Counted from the stretch's first letter, positions 48,022 to 60,235 are shown. The stretch is DNA of 64,000 nt from Polytrichum commune (GCA_950295325.1 OX485805.1:55328758-55392757), one strand, 5' to 3'. Numbers and translations: made by a program. Notes: generated by a model not told the origin, from the sequence alone.

Positions 48022-48048
48022 ATCTCTCTCTTTCTCTCTCTCTCTCTC
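48022..48048. repeat. (CT)n microsatellite
   Basis: TCTCTC runs interrupted once by TT. The minus-strand frame at 47996-48325 ends in an RERERER tail that comes from this repeat; its remaining part was not recognised. Confidence 0.85.
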
Positions 48049-48349
48049 CAACACCCGGTTGTTTGCAAGAAAGAATATTCTGATCTAGTTGGATGCTAGA
48101 GATTCTCTCAACGACTAAAGAATCTATAAATCTTGTGGGCGTGGATGAAGAGCCACTCCGCAAGCTCCCAAATAAAATTGGATAATTCGGTGACCACAAC
48201 TTCCCACAGTTATTCTTGTTAGTACGGAAAAGGGCATGCCGGAGGGCCCCAATTCTCCACAAGACAACTTCATCATCATCAATGAATGAACTTCCCACTC
48301 GACAAGTGTAGGTTGGATTCGACACTTGTCATTTAGTTCATGCCCTAAT

Positions 48350-51300
48350 GACCGCCTTTCTCAAATTGGAGATGCATTCTAAGGGAAGTGGTGTTATTGT
48401 GGGCACTTCCTCCTCCACAAACAATTTTGACTGTTGGATTGGATCGGGTACATCATATCATCTAGTTAGCGATTGCGAACCACAAGAATTATGATTCCAA
48501 GTTTCAAAGTTTAGCGACAAAAAAACTGAGAGGTCAAAGAAAAGATTCTCTTTTTCCTTTAAGTCGTAGTATGCCACATAGGCCTTTGCCAACTATTTAG
48601 TACTACAAGCCTTGCCATAAAGCTACACATAGGGGTGTCCAATTACCTTTTAATGTCCCATATGGACATTTTAAAATTAAATGATAAATTTGGCGATTTG
48701 AATGCAACAAGATGCAAATGGGATCATTTTTCCCACAAATCTTTGCTTGGAGACAGATTAGCATATGTACCTGCTTGTGATGTATTGTAACCTTATTTCA
48801 TAAATTTATTATTTATAGCCTTGCAACCTTCGTTTCATTACAAATTATGGATGGGTGTTCCTATATGAAAAATGATTGGGCATTGAGGGGTTGAGGGGTT
48901 GAGTGGAATAACCACATAACTCCCTCATCCTTTAGATTCTTTTAGAATCCAAGTATTTGTCAAGGGAGAATTTATGACTAACCAACAAAGTCGTATTGAT
49001 TAATGACAAATTTTGCAGAGCTTGTCGATTTGGATGAAGCTTACAAATGCATTCAAAGTGTTCAATAGCTCATAGTTGTATCGTGCCTAGTACCAAACAT
49101 AACAATTGATTTATTATAATACATATTTTATCTATAACTATATGTTATAGACCGTTTAAAAGCATTTTTAGGTCTTGATCATTATGTTGGTACACTAATG
49201 ATGTCCAGTGCATGTAGAAATTAGGGTGATTAATGTAAAATTAAGCATGTGCTTGCTATCAAAGGATTATTTGTTAGGAGCCATAAAATATCTTTGCAAC
49301 GCCCGTTGCCCCCAAAATCCCCATTTAGAGGTGAAAGTCCCAACTTCATGGGCCTTGGAGTGAATAAAGAATGGATATGCATTTCATGAAACTTGAAGTG
49401 CCCGTGACATGACTCAAAACTAGGATCCTACACCCTAGTGCCATGAATTTTGGGAGCAACATGCCCCATTTACGATAGGCACCTTCACAAAATGAACAAC
49501 TATTAGCCTTAGTATTATTCTTTATGCCAAAGTGGACTAGCAATTGGGCCCACCTCGAGCAATGTCTACCAAAACAACAAGTGGATCAAAATTGAAATAT
49601 ATTTGCCAACACATGCAGGTCAACTTGCATTCCTGTTGTGTGGGGCCAAGCATACATGTTGTGCAGGTCAAGAGGGTTGTGTTGTATCACGTCTAAGAAT
49701 CCATATTGCAAGATTACATAGGTATGTCAAGGTTGAAGCATAGGTATCCTCATTTAGAACAGGAAGCATTTATCTTAGCTTGAGTCATCTAATGCCATAA
49801 TATGAAGAATTATATCCCAAGTGCAAGCATCATCTCTCTCTCAAATTTTTTTTAAAAAAAAAACACCCTCTCAAATTTATCCTAGTGCAAATTTGACCAA
49901 AGCATATTTTGTAAACGACGGAAAGGATTTATAAAGGTTGCCAGACCAATTCATCATGGATTTCTTTATTTTTTTTTCCTTTTTTTCTTTTTTTGAGAGA
50001 GAAGGTCATCAAAGCCAATGCCAAATGCATTAAGAACCAAGAAAACGCGTCCACCACAAGGGGAGGCGGGACCCCTCGGATGTGAAACACAACCACACAA
50101 AAAGTAACATCAGCAGAACCCCACCACGGACAACCTCCACCATGGATTCATCACCATGCATGTGACACACTTCCACCCACAGAAGCAACTTTCTGATGAA
50201 GACTCTTCGGACATAGACCCACTTAATTTTGTGCTAGTAAGCTTAACAAGTTGTACCCTAGCCTAGTCATTCATACAAGTCTTCTAACCAAATTAACAAA
50301 GACAACAAAGAGTGTGGCTGCTTCTCCCCCCCTTGCATAAACAACTCATGGGGGGCCCTCTCATGCCTATTTCTATGGTCCCAAATGCCTCCTCAAAATC
50401 CTAGCAAAAACCTCCACCAAAGATCTAACAAATAACTTAACACATATATCCCCAACAGAAGAAAATTAGAACACAATCGACATCTCATCCAACCCTTGAC
50501 ATAGAATAACAAAACTACGTATTGTAACGGGTCCCGACTACAACTACATTTGTGGGTAAGCAAAACCCTTTTATTTTACAAGTAGGCGTTACATCACTGT
50601 GAATATCATATGTGTGATGCATGGGTTACTTTTTGATGACGAATGCGATATTTTTACTCATGCAAGTGTCAACAAGAACTTACATGTACTTTTCTGTTAC
50701 TTTTATTCCGTTTCTATTTTATGTTCATTGATCGTTCATTTACATTTGAAATAGATTGTCCGTTGTCCCAACTAGTCTCTTTGGTTACATCGATTATGGT
50801 AGTTGGTGCAACTTGTAATCGTTTTGAAGTGGGAATTAGGTGGTCACACCCAAAGTGGACCTAACCCACATTAAAAACCTTAATCAATATGAATGTTTTG
50901 GGTACACTAAATTTTTAATGTAGTGTGTTGTTAAAATTGGTGTGCCATGTTAATTAGAACTTCGACTTTCATAACTTTTCATGTTGTATCAAGTGTCATA
51001 TGACACCCTCTCTAGTGGTCACTCAATGATTGCAAGCCTACATTAATGTAGGCTACACTAAATAGCGTTCTTATGACAAGTTCATCCAACCCTAGTAAAC
51101 TTCTATATTAGTCATACTCATAGTTGGTCGACTTGTCCTTACGGACTTGGCGATGTCAATTCCATTGTATGCATTATACATTCTCTCATGATTCAAATTC
51201 TCATAGAGACCACTAGTAAGAGATGACAGTCCCTTGCACACTTTTGCAGGTAAAGAGGTTATCCATTGATGTTTGCTATGTCAGGAAGCTTGTTGTTGAT

Positions 51301-53220
51301 GTTAGTGTCGGTTATCTTATAGCTGCTCTCTTGCAACATATGTAAAATTACATCCACTTGCATTCGAGTCTAGAGATGACAAAGAGGTTATCTCCTCCGG
51401 CAACTTGTAGAATTCATAGTGTATTATTATAACTTGTAGAGGCTAGAGCTCCACGGTGTCCATGTAAACTCACCCATCATGATTGAAATGGTTGTAGTTC
51501 AACAATAATTAAATAATTAAATAAAACATATAAGTTGAAGGCCGGTTCATTTCAACCAGGGGTCCTTGACTACATTGAAAGGTAGGTGATTCAAAGAATA
51601 AAAGATTTTACAGCTATGGGTTGGTCCATGGTGTATTCGACCAATGCATGAATCTACGTAGACACGAGGAAGCTCTAGCCCACTTGCAAACGTCGGAGCC
51701 TCCGATCACTTTCCGACATGGCCAAAAGCTTTGCAATGTAGTGCCATGAAATAGATCCTCGATGGACTAAAGGTGGCCACAAGAAACTTGATTTTGACAT
51801 CTTGTTGTTGCCACAAGGCATTAAACGATATCGTAGAAGATTCATCCACTTCACCAATAGACTTAATTTTGGTTTGAATGTTATCCAACGGACGTGTAAA
51901 GCATGAGATGTGTGGGGTTTCCCTTGATACTTGTACTTGTGTTACCTTTTGCAATCGGATGTGTTTCAATTTGCACTAAAAAGGGAAAAAGAAAAAAGAA
52001 GAAGAAAAAGTGAAGTATGAAATCATGATTGGAGAGTACAATTATTCGACTTTGGTATACCATGAACAATCGATTTGGTGCGGCATTAACATTGATGTGC
52101 CATGTGATTGCAATCACTTCCATGATTTGTTATGAGAAGGCCATTGTGGGTTCCCATGGAGGTAAGGGTGTCACATATTGTAGAAAGATGTGAGAGCAAT
52201 GTTTGGTTTTTGAGGGTTTGGGTTCATTTATTGTGGTGTGTTATGCGAAGTTTATGTATGTATGGTTGTTTGCAAGATGATAAAGGACAAGGACAAGTTT
52301 GTATAGCTTTGAGCACATATAAGGTGTATTGTGTGGGCAAAAAGAATTCATCCTCATTGGTTGAGAGAGACAAAACAAAGTCAATGTTGAACATCATCCC
52401 TTTGTGTGGGATCGGTGTATGGGAATGGGGCTATGTAACTACTTAGATCACAAAAAACTATATTGACTTTCATTCATCATACTTATGTTGCACAATATCA
52501 CAATTTCAACTCGTTTCAACTAACTTAGTTGCATTATTAACCTTTTAGATATTGTATTTAATAATAATAAATTTTGATAAAAAAATCAAGCAACATTAAT
52601 AATCGCAAATGCTCAAAGTGTTCATTATAAGTGCTTCTACTTTAGCACAATTGTCAATTTTCCATTGTAACTCCCAAACCCCCATTTGATTACAACATGG
52701 GATATATTTATATACATTTCTTCATGAAAAGAGGCAACATACAAGTCGCAACGATTAGTTGCTGCAAAAAAAAGTTATTTCTAAAGTAGTGAGCTTATTA
52801 TATTCACCAATTATAAAATGCTCAAAAACCTTTCATTGTAGCACATCTCTTTGTTTTAGAGTGCAAATCTAGGAGCTTTGACCATTGATGACTATTAATA
52901 AAGTGTTTGGTTACGGCCCACATACTTTAGACTCGTGCAATCAAGACCTTGTAGTTTCTTGTTTGCACAAAGCCTAGTATTCTAGGTGGGCCAAAAATAA
53001 CCATCAATTAATCTAAGAGCTTCATTACTCGTTGTATACCAAACACTAACACAAAAGGGGTGTTAAATTGGGCAACTTTAGTTTAGAGCAGAGGAGTGCC
53101 TCTAGAAGCTCCATACGATTGCTCTATATAATCACTTTAAGTTGTGGGTCCCATGATAATAAAAAATGACATCTTACAATACACATTGTTACACAAGGCT
53201 CTAAGATACATAGAAACAGT
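48350..53220. other. Gene-free spacer
   Basis: About 4.9 kb with no supported gene. It holds homopolymer-rich tracts (T-rich at 49962-50000) and R5 copy 3 (51455-51610). A possible weak TA-flanked MITE end (TACACTAAAT) occurs near 50904 and 51055. Confidence 0.45.
51455..51610 (+). repeat. Dispersed repeat R5, copy 3
   Basis: ATGTAAACTCACCCATCATG and TTGAAGGCCGGTTCATTTCA parallel the 31546 and 43838 copies. Confidence 0.4.
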
Positions 53221-53414
53221 TGAAAATAAGGGCCACTTCACACACAAGGCTGAAGGCCCTTGACCATGGCAATGTAAGAGCTCTCATTGGTCGAAAAGGC
53301 GGAGACCGTCCAAGTTCACTTCACACTAGGAGGTGAAGGCCTAAAGGCCCAAAGAAAAGTTCGTGGATGAAAAGTCTACATGGAGTCCTACATGGCTAGT
53401 TGTGGATAAGGGTG

Positions 53415-53485
53415 CATGGTCTACCGGAATTTGCGTCAGGCCCACCTCCAAGAGGTGGGCTTGACGCAAATTCCGGGAGACCATG
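53415..53485. repeat. Near-perfect hairpin, 34-bp arms, 3-nt loop
   Basis: Left arm 53415-53448 and right arm 53452-53485 are reverse complements with two mismatches, around loop CAA. Inner arm GCCCACCTC pairs with GAGGTGGGC; outer CATGGTCT pairs with AGACCATG. It lies inside the 53230 MITE. Confidence 0.95.
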
Positions 53486-53508
53486 ATTTTTTTAATATTT
53501 TTTCCAGC

Positions 53509-53580
53509 AGGACAGATTTCAGGACAGACTGCATGGCAGATTCCAGGACAGATTCCAAGACAGATTCCAAGACAGACAAA
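53509..53580 (+). repeat. 12-bp tandem repeat, six units
   Basis: Units around AAGACAGATTCC / AGGACAGATTCC occupy exactly 6 x 12 bases. Open frames on both strands read as four-residue repeats (RTDS-like; VLES-like) and reflect the repeat. Confidence 0.95.
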
Positions 53581-54902
53581 CACCACCAAGTAGTTATCTT
53601 AAATTGATAAACTTGGAGACATATTATATTAAACCAAATCCTCCCCTCTTTTTCCGCCAACAAAATATGCAATGGTCCCGCAACATGGTTCATTCTCACT
53701 TCACACTATGCTTGAGGGCCAAAGACTACATAAAATGGCTTTCCCAACACACATGGTACGGCCTTTGGATGAGAGTCAAGGGTCCTCACCATTACAAGGT
53801 CACGGCTCTTGGCTCATGTGTGAAGTGGCCCTAAGATCCCATTCGGTTGAAGATTGCGAGGTGTTGACAATTGATTCCCTCGTAGAGGTGTTGAAACTCT
53901 CCCCTCTACGAGTTACATATTTGAAGGGACAATGCACCTCTAAATTAGTGATAATGAGAACATGCAGATGCCTAATCCACCTCTAAATTGTCAACAAATG
54001 TTCATAACGGGGACATGTGGTCTTGCTCTAAGCTTCGAGAGATTGACGTGGCCGTCTATTCCTAACCAAAAGCAAATTCAAAGAATCATTGCATGACGGG
54101 CCTTACTACAAGGAATTTCTTATACTTAAAAAAAAAATACGTTTAGGATGTCCGTTTGAGTTCCGAGGGGCTGCCAATAGTTCAAAATAAGCTCAAAGTC
54201 ACCCGAGGACGGGTTGTCCCCTCTTGTGCACAATATTTCATATCCTTTTAGTATTATAATTTTTATTATTATCCTCCTTCCTCATACGCGTGGTTCAAAA
54301 GACGGATCTCAAGGGTGTTGGGCACCCACGTCCCAATCTCCAATGTAGCTAGGAAGCACCAAAGCGCGACATATTTGGGGAGTCACACACCCTAGAATGG
54401 GGCTATCTTAACATGGATATGGTTATTCCCCTAGGGATACTATATATAACCGGTCGAACTCGGAAGAGGTGCAACAACTATGATGTACTACTACACACAT
54501 ACAAATCTCAAGAGCACACTACAAACAAATTCATGGGAGCCTCTCTCGGCCTCCCATCCCGCTTACGAGGGTATGATTGTACACTTATTATCATCATCAT
54601 CATCCTCTTCATCATCATCGGTGCCGAGTCTCACTTCACGGCCCGTGGGTGGGTAGATGCTTCAACACACACACACATAACTTCCTATCCTAATCGCGTG
54701 GCTTGGGCCTCATTAGAGCAAGCTTCCTCCCTTGGATGACGAGGACCTCAAATGTCTCCATGCCTCTCATTATGGATGGCCATATCCACATATTTGGTAG
54801 ATTCTGAGCACAACTATACGCTCCTCACCCGGTCCAACACGCACTACTAGATTGGAGGGAAATAAACATATATCTCATCTTGGATTTCGACCGACAACCA
54901 AA

Positions 54903-54903
<1 letters not shown>

Positions 54904-54945
<42 letters not shown>

Positions 54946-54946
54946 C
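54904..54946. repeat. (AC)n(AT)n compound microsatellite
   Basis: About 12 AC units followed directly by about nine AT units. Confidence 0.95.
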
Positions 54947-55204
54947 ATAAATACAGACATTTCCAACATTGAAAACCGCTCAAATGTTCCACTCTATATA
55001 ATATACATTTCCAAGTATGAAGTGAAGGGAGCGTGCCTATTGTGGGATTGAAAGTTTAGTTGTGATATGGAATCCGATTATTGTTCACGTTTCATTGTAG
55101 ACTTGCAGACCTTAGCTGGATTTATTTGGGGCTGGGGCGAACCAACTAGGCATCCAACAAGGAACGAGTGTATGGGTCGGTTCGCCCAAGGTGCATTGCA
55201 CCGC

Positions 55205-55425
55205 TCGGTGAGAACCGGTGGTTAGTTACAGATGCACCGGTTGAGTTTGAGAAATAACTGGTTGAAGTTGGAGACTTCGGGAGAATTACTTATCATTTTA
55301 AGAGGAATCTATAGAAGAATATGCCTCAAATGAATGAAAGCAAAACCGGAAGATTATGTCAACATGTAATCGGTTGGATTTAGAATCACTAGGATCTTGA
55401 CCAACTAACTATGCCCAAAAACTTC
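55205..55425 (-). mobile_element. Copia-like LTR remnant, copy 3
   Basis: Matches 23085-23287 through GTTTGAGAAATAACYGGTTG, CATGTAAYCGGTTGGA and AATCACTAGGATCT. On the minus strand it begins TTTTTGGGCATAGT after GGGAAG, a decayed version of the polypurine-LTR junction. Confidence 0.5.
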
Positions 55426-55893
55426 CCGGGCAGTGGCGTATTGAGGGGCGGTTTACACTATGGACCATGAAGTTGGACCAGGGCTCTGCAAGGCAGCTGA
55501 TTGGTTCTTGAAGTTGTCCCGGGACAACTTCGGTTTACACTAAGGAAAAAATGGCAGAGGGACCACGGAGGTTGAGGTCCCCAAAATATAAATTTTAAGG
55601 CCTAATAAATGCACTGACATGGTCCAACGGGTTTTTCGTTGAGAGAGGCAAGAGAGGTGGTCTGGTAGGAAAAGGCAAGGGCCCATGTCAGAGAAATGCC
55701 ATTTCACGAATGTTTTAATGAATCTACCTTTTATGTGCCTTAATTATATTATAGCCCATGAGACACACCAGCACTACCTTGCCCTACCCTTTAAACCCGC
55801 TTACACGTGTTTCATCAAACAACACGGGACATCTAGAACTCAAGAATTCAAGTGAAGATTTGTTTTTTTGGTCTACCAGCTGCAATGTTTGGA

Positions 55894-55968
55894 ATTTGGA
55901 GGCGTGTAATATACCATTGGAAAGGTCTTGAAAATACCTTTCCAACGGTATATTACACGCTCCAAAAT
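55894..55968. repeat. Hairpin, ~32-bp arms, 9-nt loop
   Basis: GGCGTGTAATATACCATTGG and AAAGGT on the left pair with ACCTTT and CCAACGGTATATTACACGC on the right, with one bulge and one mismatch. It is internal to the 55445 element. Confidence 0.9.
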
Positions 55969-56134
55969 GTTTAAAACATACAGTTGAAAAAGAAATAAGA
56001 AAATACATAGTCGTTGAGTGACTGTAGATCAGGGTGGTCAAAAGAAGCGCAATGGGAAATCTTCTAACATTAATTATCAAAGAATTGAAATTTAGTGTTG
56101 AGGAAGGTTGGGTGGTAACAACATCAAATATAAT

Positions 56135-56159
56135 CAAACACTAAATATCCTATTTAGTG
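56135..56159. mobile_element. Isolated end of a TA-flanked MITE
   Basis: CACTAAATAT, CC, TATTTAGTG followed by TA matches the palindromic end of MITE A. No partner end was recognised; it lies inside the 55445 element. Confidence 0.45.
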
Positions 56160-56979
56160 TAGTGAAACACAAGGTACATGTCACATGTAAATTACATTGA
56201 ACATGTACAATTGCATCGCTCATTTTTTTTTTGTAAAAATTGTTGTGAGAAGATTTGCAAGCCACATCTTCGACACATTTAACAAAAAGTGAAGACAGTT
56301 GAAGCCCAAGAGATGACAAGAGAATGATCAAACTTTAAGGTGAAAAGAAGAAAAAACTAATTGACAAGATAAGTGAAGGCATGTGTAGGCAAGTGAAGGC
56401 AAATTGAAGTCAACAAAATGCTCAAACTTCATTTTCCCCCAAAACTGCCCTTTTTGGGCTTATATTAAAAAAATCAGCACATCCACTTCTTGCCGCATGG
56501 TCATTCTTCATGGTCCACATTCGGTTTACACCTAGTGAAGGGCCCATGAACCATGAAAACTAATATTTTAGTAACTCGGACCATGGAAGTCGTCCCATGA
56601 AGTCGTCCCACGCAAAATAGACCTCTTACGTGGGACGACTTCATGGTCCATAGTGTAAACCGCCCCTGAGGTTGTGTTGAAAGTTGCTATGGACATGGCT
56701 TCCATTTGGCTAAGTTTAAAGAGTCCCGTCCTCTTTTTTTCCAGTAAACCACCAGTTGGGCTCCACTAATTGTATCCTCTAAGAAGTCTATCAAGGCATG
56801 ACAGCAACAAAAATTGAGTGCAAATTTTATTCCCGTGAGTTGGTTGGGACTAAGAAATTGTCCAAAGTTGATAAAGTCTCAAACCTAGAATTTATGTACA
56901 TAATGGGGACACGCGGACTTAAATTGGGCGGTCCAAATTAAACGCTCTTTCTCACAGGCTCAAATTTGGGGTTTGCAAA

Positions 56980-58180
56980 CACGTGCATATGCTATATAGT
57001 GTGGAACATTGTATACAAGGAAGGATGGAGGGTTTGCATGTGCCCAGGCCAGCTTGGCATCGAAATTATATCGTAGATTCAATAGGCCCAGAAGTGGGTG
57101 GGAATTGTTCAAAGGCGGAAATTGGCCTTCCGCTCGGTCTTACTTGGAGATCTCCTCCTTGCTTGCCACCCACTAACTTAGAACAACATATAAGAGGTGA
57201 TTCAAAAGATGTTCAAGGAATGACTAAATATACCTCACAAAGGAAACAATGCATAAGGTTAAGTATACCTAGAACCGACACAATAAGAGCTGATATTGTT
57301 CTCTTTATCTATCTATATTATATTATATTGTTTGTATTGTTTGTATTTATTTGTGTGTGAGAGTGTGTGTGTGTAAGATCAAGGGATTCCAACGTATTAA
57401 AGAATGTATCATTTGGACACCATATGCAAAAGTTATAAGGGTGTAGAATTTTCCTTGTAATTGATCTACATCCAACACCTAGATCAAATGTACAGATAGC
57501 TTACACCTTCATAATCGATATGTACTTATAATACAAGATTGATAGATGTTAGTTTTAGGTCAACTTTAGGTTTTGGTTTTGGGTTTATTTACCTTATGTG
57601 GAGTTTCTTTTTTAAGAATGAGATTAGAGGTGTGTTGAAGATCTTTGTGCATGAGCGATCTCGATTGTTGTCTTTCCCTATGTTCACGATAAACACACAT
57701 GCTTCTAAAGGGGAAACTTTTGGACAAGGTGTAAGGTAACTTAGGGCGGGTTTAACATATTTTGCTTTATTGTGTTTGTTTGTGTGTAGGTTATGAATAT
57801 GTCTATTGCCTACCAAAACCCATGAATGAGGTGGATACACCTCATCTATACAATGACATCAATGGTTTATAGCCTATATGTACAAAGTGAAGTTTGTAAA
57901 TGTAAATATCTAAAAGTGACCCATCATAGGTCATCTATTTGATTTCATTTCTACAAGTTTGTAAGGATTCACATCGACTCCAAAGATAACAACACTAACT
58001 TTCATGTTTGTCATCCAAATTTGCTAATATGTTTTTGCAGTATTTATATTGTTATCAAACCCCTATATATTTTAAATGCTCAAAGTTTCAAGTAGTAAAA
58101 CACTCCCCTCCCATCAAATTCCACGCATCAAAGGTTACATATCAAGACAAAACATTCCCCTACATCTCCTACAACTTATG
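56980..58180. other. Spacer with one unrecognised 125-codon frame
   Basis: The plus-strand frame 56983-57360 begins MHMLYSVEHCIQGRMEGLHV and ends in a hydrophobic tail derived from TAT/TGT simple repeats. No domain, codon or splice evidence supports it as a gene; the first 70 codons are of higher complexity than usual here. Confidence 0.25.
57300..57375. repeat. Mixed TATC/TATTA/TTTG/TG simple repeat
   Basis: Successive short runs of CTAT, TATTA, TTGTTTGTA and GTGTGT. Confidence 0.8.
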
Positions 58181-58184
58181 TTCA

Positions 58185-58310
58185 GAGCCAACTTGGGCTT
58201 TGTGGGGTCTAGGTAATCTCATTCATCATACGATAAAATCAAATCCCCTACAGGGTTTTAGGGATATATTATTCCATTTCGACCTCAATAGACTCATTTG
58301 CAAACTTTGA
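58185..58310 (+). repeat. Dispersed repeat R5, copy 4
   Basis: TTGTGGGGTCTAGGTAATCT, then CATTCATCAT and TTATTCCATTTCGACCTCAA, match 31546 and 43838. Confidence 0.45.
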
Positions 58311-58404
58311 TGCAACCACCAAAGTCAATCATCCAAAAATAACCATCCGTAGACCATAGAATAGGTCAACGCGTTTCACCTTCATGATAGAGGAAATTAG
58401 AGTA

Positions 58405-58720
58405 AAGGTGCCCATGACCGATCACTTAGGAGATCTTGCGCCAAATTTAGAGAAGTATAAGGCGATGCTACTTTTCCCGTGTAGGAAAGATAGGAAATAA
58501 GGAGGATTGCAATTTTTTTGGTAATTTAATTCTTGAAATTGAAAAAACTATGAATTCTTGAAGCCACAAGTTGGCCCAAACACATTGCCAACGTCTAGAG
58601 TCTACCATAACCATTCATTTTAATTGCTTATTCCTCCTCATATTAGCACTCAAAACTAAGACACGTGTCATGACACTATTGGTTTCAACCTAATCGAAAT
58701 TAAGTCCCGGCTTGATCGAA
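58405..58720 (+). repeat. Direct repeat pair, left copy
   Basis: Aligns with 63710-64000: GGAGGATTGCAWTTTTTTTGG, TGAAGCCAMAAGTT, TACCATAACCATTCA/TGCCATAACCGCTCA, TTAGCACTCAAAAC and CATGTGTCATGACA words in order, about 5.3 kb apart. Confidence 0.75.
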
Positions 58721-59534
58721 ATTAAGTCCCAACCTGATTGAAGTTCCGGTACCCTATAGATTGCCGGTGGGGTCTTGATCGGGAATAGGTGCCTCTAGTA
58801 CGCGTACTCAGACACCACAATCCTTGGCCTTTGGAAGCAATCCTCCCTCAAATTCATCCCTCATTTCTCATCCACAACGTGTACGTACATGGATGAATGG
58901 CTCTCAAAAGGCGCAGTTGGTCAAAATTACAGACATATATAAAATATAATACTACATCCATCCACATCATTGTATACAACAACAACATTATTTATTATGA
59001 GCTGCTGAGGCATTGGTACGGGTGCATAAAATAAATAGATGAATAAAAACGGACGGCTACCGCCACCCACCCACATACTTGGAAATGTCCGGACGGCAAC
59101 CAACGGTCGGTAAGGTATGTGGGGTGTCATTTACACTACTTCCTTTTCCATGGTCTCCGACTTCTACCGATTTTGATTTCCATGAAAAGTATTTGTGTTG
59201 CATATAGTCAATCCACAATGAAACATCTGTAAAAACTGGATTGAAAATCAAACCTTCCCTGGGTTAGTTATGATTATCACAAGTGCATGTTTGTTGATTT
59301 CTTAACTGGGTACACGGGATCCTCCCAATTGTGTTCGCTATTGAATGTAGAGTAATAATGAATATTTGAAAACATAATCCGGTTTTTTAAAATTTTAAAC
59401 ATGTGTTTTTATGTTGTTTGCTCTTTGATCCTCGCCAACCCATGTACCAATCAAATTGAAGGGTCCGATTAAGAGACCGGGCCACTTAAGGCCCATCTAC
59501 CTTAGAGTAGGTAGGCACCTACCAAGCCTACTTG

Positions 59535-59680
59535 AATTGGTGGTAACAAGAAGTTGGGCCGTAGCTTGCTCGAAGGCCATTAAGTTACCGAGAAACTACG
59601 GGCACCGTCCTTGGCGGGAGCCATGCCGAAAAGTCCGTTCCCTAATTCCGCCGGTTGTAGGGAATTTCGTTCAACTTGGG
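59535..59680 (+). repeat. Dispersed repeat R4, copy 2
   Basis: AATTGGTGGTAACAAG, GAAACTACGGGCACCG and CCGAAAAGTCCGTTCCC align in order with 4175-4320. Confidence 0.4.
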
Positions 59681-59697
59681 CTAGCTTATTTAATGAC

Positions 59698-59723
59698 ATA
59701 TATATATATATATATATATATAT
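59698..59723. repeat. (TA)n microsatellite
   Basis: Thirteen TA units. Confidence 0.95.
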
Positions 59724-60011
59724 GCATATAATGAACTTCGTACTTTATGCTTATTTTGAAGTCCATGGTAGGTGATGTGTAACAAGTGGGACCCCATAAC
59801 CATTTTCCATGCACTTTCTCGTGCCCACACGCTTTGTGAGTTGTTAGCTCTCGCACTCAAAATGTTAGTTCCCCCGGGGTTTGAGGAGGAAAAGAGAAGC
59901 CAAAGGAGTGAAGCCCCGGGAACCCGGAATTCGTTGTGCAACTCCCATACTCCTTGTCTCCTCATTATTATTGTTGTGTGTTTGGAAGCGGTAACTTGCA
60001 GTCCCGTTATA

Positions 60012-60235
60012 CACGGATTATATCCCAATTAGTAGTGGGTGTCACTAATCGGAGTTACGCAGTGCTTTAACCTAATTAATGAGAATTGCAATATTTTACC
60101 AAGCAAAGCCATTTATGTTTTATAATGTCCAAACAACCTATTGAACTTTCGTTAGTTAAAATCGAACTCGCGAGTAAGATGTTATTGCACTGTGTAACTC
60201 CAAATAGTAACACGCACTAATTGGGAGAATCGGTG
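60012..60235. mobile_element. TA-flanked MITE D
   Basis: 224 bp between TA dinucleotides. The left end CACGGATTATATCCCAATTA and right-end complement CACCGATTCTCCCAATTAGT are an imperfect inverted pair; inward GGAGTTACGCAGTGC pairs with the complement of GCACTGTGTAACTCC. Same family layout as MITEs A-C. Confidence 0.7.

Larger units (their letters stand above)
53230..53831 (-). mobile_element. PIF/Harbinger-like MITE with TAA duplication and hairpin core
   Basis: 602 bp with inverted ends GGGCCACTTCACACACAAGG and GGGCCACTTCACACATGAGC, flanked by TAA on both sides (53227-53229, 53832-53834). Relative to the 10138 copy it is inverted: its CCCTCAAGCATAGTGTGAAG motif starts 113 nt from the right end on the minus strand, and a second motif lies near the left end. 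It holds a 34-bp-arm hairpin (53415-53485) and a 12-bp tandem repeat. No transposase. Confidence 0.85.
55445..56666. mobile_element. 1.2-kb TIR element, PIF/Harbinger-like (TGA duplication)
   Basis: 1222 bp with near-perfect inverted ends GGGGCGGTTTACACTATGGA and the complement (about 29 bp), flanked by TGA on both sides (55442-55444, 56667-56669). The TIR resembles GGGCCACTTCACAC ends of the 10138/53230 family. Its right 260 bp are repeated in inverted orientation at 62606-62870. A 117-codon minus-strand frame (55784-56137) spans an internal hairpin and a MITE remnant and is not credible as a transposase. Confidence 0.8.

Noticed and set aside
53341-53699. Minus-strand repeat proteins with VLES or GICPGIC motifs
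   Set aside because: Generated by the 12-bp tandem repeat and the hairpin inside a MITE.
54590-54620. (ATC)n run as a coding poly-Ile/His tract
   Set aside because: The surrounding 108-codon frame has no domain or splice support; treated as a microsatellite.
56983-57360. 125-codon plus-strand gene
   Set aside because: No recognisable domain; the C-terminal hydrophobic part is simple-repeat translation. Kept only as a low-confidence note.
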